Source: Empedobacter sedimenti (lineage in GTDB: Bacteria > Bacteroidota > Bacteroidia > Flavobacteriales > Weeksellaceae). Taken from it: a stretch of 64,000 nucleotides of DNA. The position numbers and the translations under genes were made by a program. The notes below the pieces were generated by a model. The model was not told the origin of the DNA. It did no database searches and saw only the letters and a program-made list of their open reading frames with translations. Positions 1-8,834 of the stretch are shown piece by piece. Numbering within the stretch: the stretch's first letter is position 1; each line of letters starts with the position of its first letter. The stretch covers positions 62,001 through 126,000 of the forward strand of contig NZ_JASCQG010000001.1 of assembly GCF_030005555.1 (NCBI RefSeq). The letters are read 5' to 3'.

Positions 1-2
1 AA

Positions 3-980
3 ATTATTTTTGGAAATTTAGATAATTTCGAAGTGAAAGGTGCTGATAAAAACAAAGGTTCTTTCATTTCTCCAATTTTATTTTTAAACAACGATCCATT
101 CAATAAAACAGACGTTCATAATATCGAAGCGTTTGGACCAGTTTCTACGATTATTCCTTACAACGGAACTGCCGAAGCAATTGAGTTAGTGCGTATGGGG
201 AAAGGATCTTTAGTGTGTTCGATTGTTACGGCTGATAATGATATCGCTACAGAATTCGTATTGAATGCAGGTTCATTACATGGACGTATCGTTATTTTAG
301 ATGCTGAATGTATCAAAGAATCTACAGGTCACGGATCACCACTTCCATTGTTGGTTCACGGAGGTCCAGGTCGTGCAGGTGGAGGAGAAGAAATGGGTGG
401 TAAACGTGGTGTGTTACACTATATGCAACGTACAGCAATCCAAGGTTCTCCAAATAAATTAACGGCAGTTACGCAACAATATCAATACGGAGCAGATTAT
501 ATTGAAAAAGATAAACATCCATTTGCAAAACATTTTGAAGAAGTAAAAGTTGGAGATACGTTAATTACAGCAAAACATACGATTCAACAATCAGATATTA
601 ATGCATTTGCGGCTTTATCTGGCGATAATTTCTATGCACACGTTGATGCAACTTCTTTAGAAGGGACTATTTTCGAGCGTAATGTTGCTCACGGATACTA
701 TTTATTGTCAAAAGCGGCTGGTTTATTTGTTTTAGCGAAAAAAGGACCAGTTTTATTGAACTATGGTTTAGATGAATGTCGTTTTGTGAAGCCTGTTTAT
801 CCAGGTTCTACAATTGGAGTTCGTTTTACATGTAAAGAAAAAATCGATCAAGAGAAAAAAGACGAAAACGATGTGGCAAAAGGAATTGTTCGTTGGTTGG
901 TTGATATTTACGATGAAACAGGAGAAACAGTTGGTATTGCAACAATCTTAACAATGGTTAAAAAATTAAATCAAGATTAA
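3..980 (+). CDS. paaZ: PaaZ-type bifunctional aldehyde dehydrogenase / enoyl-CoA hydratase, 3' part
   Basis: This is the C-terminal part of a PaaZ-like enzyme, which in the aerobic phenylacetyl-CoA pathway opens the oxepin-CoA ring and oxidises the resulting semialdehyde. The frame is open to the first bases of the window, so the start and the aldehyde dehydrogenase nucleophile lie outside. About 325 residues are visible. First comes the end of the aldehyde dehydrogenase domain, with the motif EAFGPVSTIIPY. From roughly residue 175 follows a MaoC-like hot-dog hydratase domain with SGDNFYAHVD, which carries the family's Asp/His pair. Order and sizes match the roughly 680-residue PaaZ family. 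An enoyl-CoA hydratase follows on the same strand after 309 bases. The assignment rests on domain order; related fused aldehyde dehydrogenase-MaoC proteins of other pathways cannot be fully excluded. Confidence 0.85.
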   Translation: MIFGNLDNFEVKGADKNKGSFISPILFLNNDPFNKTDVHNIEAFGPVSTIIPYNGTAEAIELVRMGKGSLVCSIVTADNDIATEFVLNAGSLHGRIVILDAECIKESTGHGSPLPLLVHGGPGRAGGGEEMGGKRGVLHYMQRTAIQGSPNKLTAVTQQYQYGADYIEKDKHPFAKHFEEVKVGDTLITAKHTIQQSDINAFAALSGDNFYAHVDATSLEGTIFERNVAHGYYLLSKAAGLFVLAKKGPVLLNYGLDECRFVKPVYPGSTIGVRFTCKEKIDQEKKDENDVAKGIVRWLVDIYDETGETVGIATILTMVKKLNQD

Positions 981-1289
981 TATTATAATGTGAGAATGTG
1001 AGAATTCGTTAATGAGATTAAATTTCGTCAGTTCGAGTGATTTTCGTTTCGGTAGAAAGAGAGAATTATATCGAGAAATTAGACGAAAGAACTTATAAAA
1101 ACCATCTTATTTCTCGATACAAATGTTTAATTTAAGAATTAAACATTTACTCGAAATGACGGTTTTTGTCATGCTGAGCTTGTCGAAGCATCTCTTAAAT
1201 AAGTTTTAGATTAATAATCATCAACTAATAGCATCTCAAATTATTAATTAAATTTGCTGATTATCACATTAACATATATTCAAATTACT
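981..1289. repeat. intergenic repeat-like DNA with inverted repeats
   Basis: The gap after paaZ holds no gene. It contains TCGAG-rich inverted motifs (GTCAGTTCGAGTG near 1028 and ACTCGAAATGACGG near 1149), a perfect 12-bp stem at 1121-1132 and 1137-1148 with a 4-base loop, and a block near 1169-1195 reading CATGCTGAGCTTGTCGAAGC. Motifs of this kind recur between genes in many Bacteroidota genomes, as I recall, so I read it as a REP-like or decayed repeat element. Its role is unknown. Confidence 0.5.
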
Positions 1290-2045
1290 ATGGAAGCTTA
1301 CGTAAAATCAGATATACAAAACGGAATTGGTACAATTGAATTCTTTCATCCACAAAGTAATTCGATGCCAGGTTCTCAATTAAGAAACTTAGCAACAGAA
1401 ATTGAAAAATTAGGAAACAATGACGAAGTAAAAGTTATTGTTTTGAGAAGTGCTGGAGACCGTACATTTTGTGCAGGAGCTTCATTTGATGAGTTAATCT
1501 CAATTAAAGATCGCGAGACAGGTTTAGAGTTTTTCTCTGGATTTGCTCATGTTATTAATGCGATTCGTAAAGCACCAAAATTTGTTTTAGCTCGTATTCA
1601 AGGTAAAGCAGTTGGTGGTGGAGTTGGTATTGCTTCCGCAGCAGATTATACTTTTGCAACAGAATTTGCATCTGTAAAATTATCAGAATTAGCTGTAGGT
1701 ATCGGACCATTTGTAGTTGGACCTGCTGTAGAACGTAAAGTTGGAAATTCTGCTTTTACACAAATGGCAATCAATGCAACTGAATTTCAGTCGGCTGAAT
1801 GGGCGAAAGAAAAAGGTTTGTATGCAGAAGTTTATGCAAATGCAGTTGAAATGGACGAAGGAATCGATATTTTAGCTAAAAAGTTAGCTAATTCAAATCC
1901 AGAAGCAATGAAACATTTAAAACGTGTTTCTTGGGAAGGAACAGAAAATTGGGACGAATTACTAATTGAGCGTGCCAAAATCTCGGGTGAATTAGTTTTA
2001 TCAGAATTTACGATTAACGCGATTAACAAATTCAAATCAAAATAA
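1290..2045 (+). CDS. enoyl-CoA hydratase/isomerase family protein
   Basis: A 251-residue crotonase-fold enzyme acting on acyl-CoA thioesters. The motif FCAGASFDEL matches the CoA-binding and oxyanion region, and GKAVGGGVGIASAADY followed by LSELAVGIGP is the core of the family. ATG at 1290 is preferred over a TTG at 1254 because the extra 12 residues are not family-like. The position that is the first catalytic Glu in hydratases (GGGCEL in rat crotonase) is Gly here, while the second Glu (in LSELAVG) is kept, so an isomerase or other crotonase activity is as likely as simple hydration. The paaZ neighbour suggests a PaaF/PaaG-type role in phenylacetate breakdown, which is inference from context. 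Confidence 0.85.
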   Translation: MEAYVKSDIQNGIGTIEFFHPQSNSMPGSQLRNLATEIEKLGNNDEVKVIVLRSAGDRTFCAGASFDELISIKDRETGLEFFSGFAHVINAIRKAPKFVLARIQGKAVGGGVGIASAADYTFATEFASVKLSELAVGIGPFVVGPAVERKVGNSAFTQMAINATEFQSAEWAKEKGLYAEVYANAVEMDEGIDILAKKLANSNPEAMKHLKRVSWEGTENWDELLIERAKISGELVLSEFTINAINKFKSK

Positions 2046-2068
2046 AATATAAGTATAATTTATATAAG

Positions 2069-2094
2069 AAATCCACTTCATTTGAAGTGGATTT
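2069..2094. terminator. bidirectional terminator hairpin
   Basis: Stem AAATCCACTTCA (2069-2080), two-base loop, and its complement 2083-2094 with flanking A/T runs. It lies between the crotonase gene and the convergent lipoprotein gene. Confidence 0.75.
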
Positions 2095-2129
2095 TCTATT
2101 AAAATAATTGTAGAAAATTCAGCTTAACG

Positions 2130-2915
2130 TTAAAATTCTCTTTTAATTTTTAACTTAAAAAATCCTAACCGTTTATCTTTACCATCATAAAAGTATGTAT
2201 TTCTAAAAAATAATTCAGTATCTGTTTTCCAAAAAATATCAATAATTGTACATAAATCGAATTGTTCTTTTGTTAAATCTATTGGTATAAAAGTATAAGG
2301 CTTGTAAGCAGATTTTGTTTGTTTTTGAATAAAATAAATTGAACATTCTTGCCCAGGAAACCAACCATTTAATCTGTATTTTTTAGAAGGAGAATAACGT
2401 ATATATTTTGGATTACCAACAAGCTCTGGTCCTATTATTCCATTTTTTAGATCAAACGAAAAATCTGAAGAATGTCCACCCTCGCAAAGAAGAATCTCCT
2501 CTGATGGATAGTAGCGAGAAAACGCCATATCCCAAAAATATTCTTCTTCGTTTGCAAATATTTTATTCTTGTTAGCAAAATTAATCATAAAAATCATTTG
2601 ATCATTTATAGTAGAATCAATCAAATTAGTATCTGAATTATAACCGCCAAATACAACACGACCTTTTAATATTTCTTTTGCTTCCTCAAAATTATCAATA
2701 TAAAATAGAGTATCATTATTAATTTTTACTTGGTTTTTTGTTTTAAAAAAATCAATTGAATCAATTTTGTAAATAGAAATAGTGTCATTTTCAAAAATCA
2801 ATGAATCTTGTTTTAGTGATACAATTTCATTTTTATCAATTTTTTTACCTCCATTATTTTGTTGACAACTATATATAATACAAATAACTATAATAAATAG
2901 ATAACTTCTTTTCAT
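2130..2915 (-). CDS. hypothetical lipoprotein
   Basis: I do not recognise a family. Starting at the second Met (2915) gives 261 residues with a compact lipoprotein signal, KRSYLFIIVICIIYSC, with Cys as the lipidated residue followed by QQNNGGKK. A longer start at 2942 would put nine residues before the signal and is less likely. The mature part is Lys-, Asp- and aromatic-rich with no membrane segment, so the protein is probably anchored in the envelope facing the periplasm. The next minus-strand gene (retropepsin-like) ends 43 bases upstream of this start, so the two could be cotranscribed. Confidence 0.65.
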   Translation of the reverse strand: MKRSYLFIIVICIIYSCQQNNGGKKIDKNEIVSLKQDSLIFENDTISIYKIDSIDFFKTKNQVKINNDTLFYIDNFEEAKEILKGRVVFGGYNSDTNLIDSTINDQMIFMINFANKNKIFANEEEYFWDMAFSRYYPSEEILLCEGGHSSDFSFDLKNGIIGPELVGNPKYIRYSPSKKYRLNGWFPGQECSIYFIQKQTKSAYKPYTFIPIDLTKEQFDLCTIIDIFWKTDTELFFRNTYFYDGKDKRLGFFKLKIKREF

Positions 2916-2957
2916 GTTTTTTAATATGTTATTAATATACAAAGTATTATACTGAAT

Positions 2958-3854
2958 TTACAACTTAAAATACTCGTCTTTATAATAGTTGCTTTTCTTT
3001 ACATATAAAATATCTTTTTCAGGATTCAGAATTAGATTGAAGCGTTTAATCAAATCTCCACCCATAATATTTTTGTGTTGAATTTTTATTGTACTATCAA
3101 AAAATGACATTGGTACATTTCTGAATGTTTTATTTGCTAATTCAAAATCAGGTAAAATAGATTTTTTGGAAAGAATTACATTTCCGGCAGCGTCACTTAG
3201 TTTAGACTCTCCAGTAATTTCAAATTTTTCTAATAATTTATAGTCTTTTGCAAAATCATCCGAAATCATCAAAGCGCCAGAAAAACCGGTGTGAATCATA
3301 AATTCGGCTTCAATTGGTTTTTTGTCAATAAATGGAAAAGCTTTTATATACAGCGTTTCTTGAGAATATCTCGAATTTAATTTTGTATATTTTTTTAATT
3401 TAGAAGGTGCTTTATCATAGACAACTAATTTATTCTCATCAAAATTGATTTCTAAATATTTTCCTTTAAAAAACTTCAAACCAATTTTTCCATCACTCTC
3501 ATGTCCAGACTGTTTATCGATAAAAATTGGTATTTTATTAAACTCTTCATCACCAAATTTAATCACATTGTTTTGACTCATTTTCATATCCGAATATCCA
3601 GCCCACGATGTCACATTATTTAAGGTATCAGAAATCGCAATAGATTTCATTTTTTTGTAGGAATCTTCGATAATCGTGACATAGTCAGAACCTGTATGCA
3701 ACATCAATTGTACTGTATCTTTTTGATTGATAACAACTGGTACTAAAATATTGTTGTATTTAGTTAATCGGAAAGGGATTTCTTTCACAGTATGTTGCCC
3801 AAAACTAAAGATAGTAAAAAGAGTAAGTAGAAATGATAACAGTTTTTTATTCAT
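2958..3854 (-). CDS. retropepsin-like protein with both catalytic Asp replaced by His
   Basis: A secreted protein of 298 residues starting MNKKLLSFLLTLFTIFSFGQ (signal peptide); the longer frame to 3884 adds ten residues in front of the signal. It has the two-lobe layout of bacterial pepsin/retropepsin-like proteases. The two positions where the family carries D-T/S-G are both H-T-G here: QLMLHTGSDYVTI in lobe one and EFMIHTGFSGALM in lobe two. The codons are CAT and CAC, each one base from Asp. A paralogue at 12685-13521 keeps DTG and DSG. I therefore expect this copy not to work as an aspartic protease; it may bind peptides or use other chemistry. The frame is intact, so it does not look like ordinary decay. 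Confidence 0.7.
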   Translation of the reverse strand: MNKKLLSFLLTLFTIFSFGQHTVKEIPFRLTKYNNILVPVVINQKDTVQLMLHTGSDYVTIIEDSYKKMKSIAISDTLNNVTSWAGYSDMKMSQNNVIKFGDEEFNKIPIFIDKQSGHESDGKIGLKFFKGKYLEINFDENKLVVYDKAPSKLKKYTKLNSRYSQETLYIKAFPFIDKKPIEAEFMIHTGFSGALMISDDFAKDYKLLEKFEITGESKLSDAAGNVILSKKSILPDFELANKTFRNVPMSFFDSTIKIQHKNIMGGDLIKRFNLILNPEKDILYVKKSNYYKDEYFKL

Positions 3855-3927
3855 GTAGTTAATTGTTTGGATAAAAATAACCAAAATGTATAAATGACTA
3901 ATATTCTTTTATTAAAAATATTCCTTA

Positions 3928-3940
3928 TAAATTTGCGAAA
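3928..3940 (+). promoter_or_regulatory. TAnnTTTG box directly before the FKBP gene
   Basis: TAAATTTG at 3928-3935 fits the Bacteroidota -7 element and ends only four bases before the ATG at 3940. If used, the transcript would have almost no leader. No clear -33 TTTG is present at the right spacing, so confidence is limited. Confidence 0.35.
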
Positions 3941-4374
3941 TGGGAGTAGCTGAATTATTATTAAAACGCAAGCAAGAATTGATTGAAAAGAACAAAACTG
4001 AAGGTTTAGCTTTTCGAGAAGAATATAAATTGAAAGAAGGTGTAACCGAAACCGAAAGCGGATTATTGTATGAAGTTTTGACGATGGGAGAAGGAGTAAA
4101 ACCAACTTTATCAGATACAGTTTTGTGTCATTATCATGGAACAAATGTAAACGGAGAAGTATTTGATAGCTCAGTTCAACGTAAGAAACCTGCTGCTTTT
4201 CCTTTGGAAAATGTCATAAAAGGTTGGGCAGAAGGTGTACAATTAATGCCAGTTGGAAGTAAATTTAAATTTGTTGTAAAACCAGAAATAGGTTACAAAG
4301 ATCGCGAAATTTCAAAAGAATTAGGACCTTATTCTACCATGATTTTCGAAGTAGAATTGATGGGGATTCTATAA
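3940..4374 (+). CDS. FKBP-type peptidyl-prolyl cis-trans isomerase
   Basis: 144 residues without a signal peptide, so cytoplasmic. It speeds cis-trans isomerisation of prolyl bonds during folding. The N-terminal 45 residues are a charged helix (MGVAELLLKRKQELIEKNK), and the FKBP domain fills residues 50-144: DTVLCHYHGTNVNGEVFDSS, PLENVIKGWAEGVQLMPVGSK, and a final MIFEVELMGIL strand are the family signature. A hairpin terminator follows immediately. It is transcribed divergently from the retropepsin-like gene. Confidence 0.93.
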   Translation: MGVAELLLKRKQELIEKNKTEGLAFREEYKLKEGVTETESGLLYEVLTMGEGVKPTLSDTVLCHYHGTNVNGEVFDSSVQRKKPAAFPLENVIKGWAEGVQLMPVGSKFKFVVKPEIGYKDREISKELGPYSTMIFEVELMGIL

Positions 4375-4378
4375 AAAA

Positions 4379-4407
4379 AATGATGTCTTTGTAGACATCA
4401 TTTTTTT
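4379..4407. terminator. bidirectional terminator hairpin
   Basis: AATGATGTC (4379-4387), six-base loop, GACATCATT (4394-4402), then a T run. It separates the FKBP gene from the convergent radical SAM gene. Confidence 0.85.
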
Positions 4408-6052
4408 ATTCAAACACTTCGCAGTGAATAATATTATGTGAAGTTCCGACAAATTCGATTAACCAATTTTCGTAAGATTTTACGATTTGGTTTTCATCTT
4501 TCCAAGTTGGATAATCAAATGAAATTGGGATAGAAACAAATTTACTTTTCGGATGCGAAGCAAGCTCACTTAAATCTTCTTCTATTTTTTGTTCCATTTT
4601 AAACAAATCTTTTGGCTTTGATTTATGAAAACTATAATAATCAATCGCGATTAATTCTAACACAATTTGATCATTTGTAAATGTTTTCGCAAAATCAAAA
4701 ATCGTCTGAAAAACATCGTTCAATGTATGTTTATGGAACAAATGATGTTGCTCAAAATATTGTCCTAATCCCATTAAAAAGTCAAAAATCGAATACTTTT
4801 GTGCAATATATTTCAGCGTTTCTGGCGTTCTTGGTTTGTTCCAATAAATCTCCAACGCATTTTCTAAAGCTGTAATATTTTCTAAATCTTGTTCACTTAA
4901 AAAATCACTTTTGATAATTTGATATGGTGGCATTGGATCAAAATGATAGCCGTAGTTCTCATATTTTTGACGAACTGGTGTTCCTTTCAGAAACTTCAAA
5001 AAACCTAATTGCAATTCCGGCGGATAAAGCTTGAAAGTTTCTTCAAAACTAAATTTCAAATCATCCACATATTCCAAAGGTAAACCAACAATCAAATCCA
5101 AATGCATTTCAATTCGATCTTTTAATTGATTGATCACATTAGATGTTTTTTCAAAATTCTGCTTGCGCGAAACTTCTCGGTTACTTTGTTGATTAACGGT
5201 TTGAATTCCAATCTCGAAACGGAAAAGATTTTTTGGAACCTTTTCGTTGATGAATTTTATGATATCTGGATGAACAATATCGGCTGTAATCTCGAACTGA
5301 AAAACGTTTCCTTCGCGATAATTATCTAAAATAAATTGAAACAATTCTATCGTAAAATCTCGTTTTATGTTAAATGTACGATCCAAAAACTTAATCGTTT
5401 TCCCATGTTTCATCAAATACAATAAATTCTCTTTGATGGTTTCCATTGGTAGATAACGCATTTTGTTGTCTAAACTAGCCAAGCAAAACTCGCATTTATA
5501 GGGACATCCACGAGAAGTTTCGATATAACAAACCTTCTTTTCTAAATCCGCAGGATTATCATATTGATATGGATTTCGACCTTCTAAACGATTGATATCA
5601 AATTGAATATTTTGTATATTGAAAACAATTTTTTCCTCTTTTTTGTAGACTAAATTCGATACATTTTCGATCGCTGGATAATTTTCAACAAATTCCTCGA
5701 ATGGTATTTCTCCTTCACCTACAATAATATAGTCGATATAATCATTTGCAATAACATCATCATATTCGTAACTAACTTCTGGTCCGCCTAACATAATTTT
5801 GGTTGTAGGGGAAACCTCTTTGATACGTTTACATACTTCTAATGTCTGCGTAATATTCCAGATGTAACAGCTAAAACAAACAATATCGTATTTAGCGCAT
5901 TTTTCAGCAACTTCATCAAAGTCAGATTTAATCGTAAATTCTTTCCAAAAAATATTTCCGCGGTGATGATTCAAATCGTAAAGAATACGAATCGCCAAAT
6001 TGAGGTGAATATATTTTGCGTTTAAAGTCGTTAATAAAATTGATGGTTGCAT
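4406..6052 (-). CDS. B12-binding domain radical SAM protein (DUF4080 type)
   Basis: 548 residues from MQPSILLTTLNAKYIH; the ten extra residues of the longer frame are not family-like. The N-terminal 130 residues form a cobalamin-binding Rossmann-like domain (KIMLGGPEVSYEYDDV, IIVGEGE). A radical SAM core follows with Cys183, Cys187 and Cys190 in the [4Fe-4S] motif GCPYKCEFC. The C-terminal third fits the DUF4080 region found in this group, with FLKGTPVRQKYENYGY at its start. Such proteins use S-adenosylmethionine radicals; the substrate is unknown. It lacks a signal peptide and is cytoplasmic. The cyclophilin gene upstream on the same strand ends about 48 bases before this start. Confidence 0.85.
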   Translation of the reverse strand: MQPSILLTTLNAKYIHLNLAIRILYDLNHHRGNIFWKEFTIKSDFDEVAEKCAKYDIVCFSCYIWNITQTLEVCKRIKEVSPTTKIMLGGPEVSYEYDDVIANDYIDYIIVGEGEIPFEEFVENYPAIENVSNLVYKKEEKIVFNIQNIQFDINRLEGRNPYQYDNPADLEKKVCYIETSRGCPYKCEFCLASLDNKMRYLPMETIKENLLYLMKHGKTIKFLDRTFNIKRDFTIELFQFILDNYREGNVFQFEITADIVHPDIIKFINEKVPKNLFRFEIGIQTVNQQSNREVSRKQNFEKTSNVINQLKDRIEMHLDLIVGLPLEYVDDLKFSFEETFKLYPPELQLGFLKFLKGTPVRQKYENYGYHFDPMPPYQIIKSDFLSEQDLENITALENALEIYWNKPRTPETLKYIAQKYSIFDFLMGLGQYFEQHHLFHKHTLNDVFQTIFDFAKTFTNDQIVLELIAIDYYSFHKSKPKDLFKMEQKIEEDLSELASHPKSKFVSIPISFDYPTWKDENQIVKSYENWLIEFVGTSHNIIHCEVFE

Positions 6053-6099
6053 AATTTGATATTGATGTGCAAAAATACACAATTATTATGTATGACAGC

Positions 6100-6807
6100 T
6101 TAAAAACCAATTGCTGTTGCGCCTAAAGAAACACTTGTCTTGTTATATTTTGTAGGCGTTTTTTTCTTTTTCACTTTGATAGAAAATACAACAGGTTTTA
6201 ATGGTAATTCATTCTTCGTTTCAACTTTACTCATATTCATCACTTTATCAAAACCTTTTGTAATTTCTCCAAAAACAGTAAAATCATTATCTAAACGTGG
6301 TTGTCCACCATTCTTCAAATACTCAGCTCGTTGTTCTGCTGTAAATTTGATTCCTTTTTTAGCTTCTAAATTATCTAATTCTTCTGCTATAATTTTCTTT
6401 CCAACAACAAAATAAATTTGATTGTAATACGATGCTTTCTCTTTATTTCCATCTCGACCAGCGCCTAAAGCTCCCATTTTATGAAAAGCTTTCGGACTAA
6501 ATTCTGGCGCTAAACGAATCGGTTTTTGCTCTGGATGTTCGGCTTCTCTTGCCAAAATAGGATCATCTAATTCGCCTCCTTGAATCACGAAATCCTTTAC
6601 AATACGATTAAACTGTGCATTTGTATAAGTTCCTTTATTAATTTCACTCAAAATCAAATCGCGATGTTTCGGTGTGAAATCATATAACATCACATCAAAT
6701 TTTCCGTAATTCGTTTTGAATTTTAAAGTATAAGTTTGTGCAGAAACAAAACTCGAAATTGAAAATCCAATTCCGAGTGCAATATTTTTTAATAATCTAT
6801 GATTCAT
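6100..6807 (-). CDS. secreted cyclophilin-type peptidyl-prolyl isomerase
   Basis: 235 residues with an N-terminal signal (LGIGFSISSFVSAQ, cleavage after Ala), so periplasmic or envelope-located. The cyclophilin core is visible as LKFKTNYGKFDVMLYDFTPKH, FNRIVKDFVIQGGELDD and the later FTVFGEITKGFDKVMNMSKV. An insertion of about 30 residues around AEQRAEYLKNGGQPRLDN is common in Bacteroidota members, as I recall. It assists proline isomerisation in exported proteins. It is upstream of the radical SAM gene on the same strand and could be cotranscribed, although no functional link is evident. Confidence 0.9.
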   Translation of the reverse strand: MNHRLLKNIALGIGFSISSFVSAQTYTLKFKTNYGKFDVMLYDFTPKHRDLILSEINKGTYTNAQFNRIVKDFVIQGGELDDPILAREAEHPEQKPIRLAPEFSPKAFHKMGALGAGRDGNKEKASYYNQIYFVVGKKIIAEELDNLEAKKGIKFTAEQRAEYLKNGGQPRLDNDFTVFGEITKGFDKVMNMSKVETKNELPLKPVVFSIKVKKKKTPTKYNKTSVSLGATAIGF

Positions 6808-6859
6808 TGTAAATTTTCTTGTTCTAAAGATAACAACAAATATAGAAATCTGAACGATT

Positions 6860-7819
6860 TTAAGCTAAATTCATAATCATAATTAAACTTCCAACACCAA
6901 TAATTATCCACAAAATAATAGCCATTAATAATGGTTTGTAGCCAATATTTTTCATCATTTTGAATGATAAACTTGTTCCGATTAAGAATAATGTAAGCGT
7001 AAGTGCAGCTTTTGATAAATCGATAATCATCGGGCTAAATTGATGAACAAATGGTACATAGGTATTCACACAAATAGCAATTAAAAATAGACCAATAAAC
7101 CACGGAATATTAATTTTTGATGTGTTGTTTTTGAAAAACAATAAGGTTAAAAACGACAATGGAATGATCCAAAGAGCACGTGCTAATTTCACTGTTGTAG
7201 CTATTTGTAAAGCTTCTTCACCGTATTTGCTTGCTGCTCCAACGACTGAACTTGTATCGTGAATGGCGATGGCGCACCACAAACCGAATTCATGTTGAGA
7301 TAAGTTGAATAAATGTCCAAGTGGCGGAAAAATCAATAAGGCAATAGAATTTAAAGTAAAAACCACTGCTAAAGCAACCGAAATTTGATTGGGTTTTGCT
7401 TTTGTAATTGGCGCGATTGCTGCGATTGCACTTCCTCCGCAAATTGCTGTTCCTGCAGAAATTAGGTAGCCTGTAGCTTTTTCAATTTTGAAGAACTTTG
7501 TAAATAATAATCCTAAAATCATCAACGTAGAAATGCTCACAATGGTGAATACAATTCCTTCTTTTCCTGCTTGTATAGCCGAGAAGATATTCATTCCGAA
7601 TCCTAAACCTACTACAGCAACTTTCAGTAAAGTACTTGATACTTTTCGTGATTGGGCTTCGTATGGATTTCCAAATAGTTGTGCGACAACAAATCCTAAA
7701 ACTAATGCGATAGGAGAGCTTATAAAAGACATTAAACTTAGAAATGCACAAATTAAAAAGATAACTTTTTGTGTTGTGAATTGTTGAAATAAGCCTTTTT
7801 CTGAATGTATAATTTTCAT
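6860..7819 (-). CDS. YeiH family putative sulfate exporter (UPF0324)
   Basis: 319 residues from MKIIHSEKGL; the longer frame to 7843 adds eight residues. About ten hydrophobic segments fill the protein. The motifs GFVVAQLFGNP, VVGLGFGMN, ISAGTAICGGSAIAAIAP and CAIAIHDTSSVVGAA are those of the YeiH/PSE family of inner-membrane proteins, often annotated as putative sulfate exporters. A LysR regulator lies directly upstream on the same strand. YeiH genes with an adjacent LysR-type gene are a recurrent arrangement, so control by that regulator is likely. The substrate has not been shown for this copy. Confidence 0.88.
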   Translation of the reverse strand: MKIIHSEKGLFQQFTTQKVIFLICAFLSLMSFISSPIALVLGFVVAQLFGNPYEAQSRKVSSTLLKVAVVGLGFGMNIFSAIQAGKEGIVFTIVSISTLMILGLLFTKFFKIEKATGYLISAGTAICGGSAIAAIAPITKAKPNQISVALAVVFTLNSIALLIFPPLGHLFNLSQHEFGLWCAIAIHDTSSVVGAASKYGEEALQIATTVKLARALWIIPLSFLTLLFFKNNTSKINIPWFIGLFLIAICVNTYVPFVHQFSPMIIDLSKAALTLTLFLIGTSLSFKMMKNIGYKPLLMAIILWIIIGVGSLIMIMNLA

Positions 7820-7892
7820 GATTTGAATAATTTTATGGTACAAATTTCTTGTACTTATTATTCAAAAAGAAATGATAAAAAGTAATCTATTA

Positions 7893-8786
7893 TTACTTTA
7901 AGTTATAACGATTGCAGAAATCAATAAATAAATTCACCAATTTAGATTGTTCTCCTTCTGGAACGATAAAATTGAAGTTACGCTCTATCACTAGGTTTTT
8001 AACGTCAATAATAGTTAAAGTTTGATTTTTAAGCTCTTGTAAAATAGATTGAATCGGTAAAAAAGCCAATGCATCAGAATGTAGTACATAAGATTTTATA
8101 CTTTCAGTACTTCCCAATTGAATTTCGATATTGAGCTCATTTAGCTTTATATTTTTCGATTTTAAAGCTAAATCAATGGTTTCTAAAGTTCCAGAACCAG
8201 GTTCTCGAAAAACCAATGGAATATTATTTAAATCATCAATTTTAATGCTATTTTTGATCGAAATAGAATGATTTTGACGAGAAACTAACACAATTTCATC
8301 TTTCATAAACGGAAAATAATGAAACGTTCGGTTTTTGATTTGAGCTTCAATTAGACCGACATCAATTTTATGATTTGCTAATAAATCTTCAATTTTTTCA
8401 GAATTTTGAATCACTAAACTCAACTGAATTTCAGGAAATCTTTTGCGAAATTCTGCCAAGATAGGAGGTAACACATATTGTGCAATCGTGGTACTTGCAC
8501 CCAAACGTAAAGTTCCTTTCTGTTTCTCTTGTAATTGTCCGATTTCAAATTCCATTTTTTGATAAACAGAAAAAATTTCTTCAGTATATTTTAATAGAAT
8601 TTCGCCAGCTTTTGTCAATTTTATTTTCGTTCCATTTCGCTCGAATAACTTAATGTTTAGATTTAATTCGATTTCTTTAATATGTTTTGTAACAGCTGGT
8701 TGAGTTATGTTTAATTCGTTTGCTGCTTTTGTGAAATTCAAGCGTTTAGCAACCGTATCAAAAACTTTTAATCTAAAATCGAACAT
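7893..8786 (-). CDS. LysR family transcriptional regulator
   Basis: 297 residues, the usual family length. The winged helix-turn-helix fills residues 1-60 (FDTVAKRLNFTKAANELNITQPAVTKHIKEIE), and the periplasmic-binding-protein-like effector domain fills 90-295 (GTLRLGASTTIAQYVLPPIL, PLVFREPGSGTLETID). It precedes the yeiH-like gene by 73 bases on the same strand and is its probable regulator. The effector is unknown; CysB/Cbl-type or sulfur-related ligands would fit a sulfate exporter, which is inference only. Confidence 0.93.
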   Translation of the reverse strand: MFDFRLKVFDTVAKRLNFTKAANELNITQPAVTKHIKEIELNLNIKLFERNGTKIKLTKAGEILLKYTEEIFSVYQKMEFEIGQLQEKQKGTLRLGASTTIAQYVLPPILAEFRKRFPEIQLSLVIQNSEKIEDLLANHKIDVGLIEAQIKNRTFHYFPFMKDEIVLVSRQNHSISIKNSIKIDDLNNIPLVFREPGSGTLETIDLALKSKNIKLNELNIEIQLGSTESIKSYVLHSDALAFLPIQSILQELKNQTLTIIDVKNLVIERNFNFIVPEGEQSKLVNLFIDFCNRYNLK

Positions 8787-8834
8787 ATAAATAAGCTAAC
8801 TTTTTGTTATAATTAAATGAAATTTAGTGTGTAA

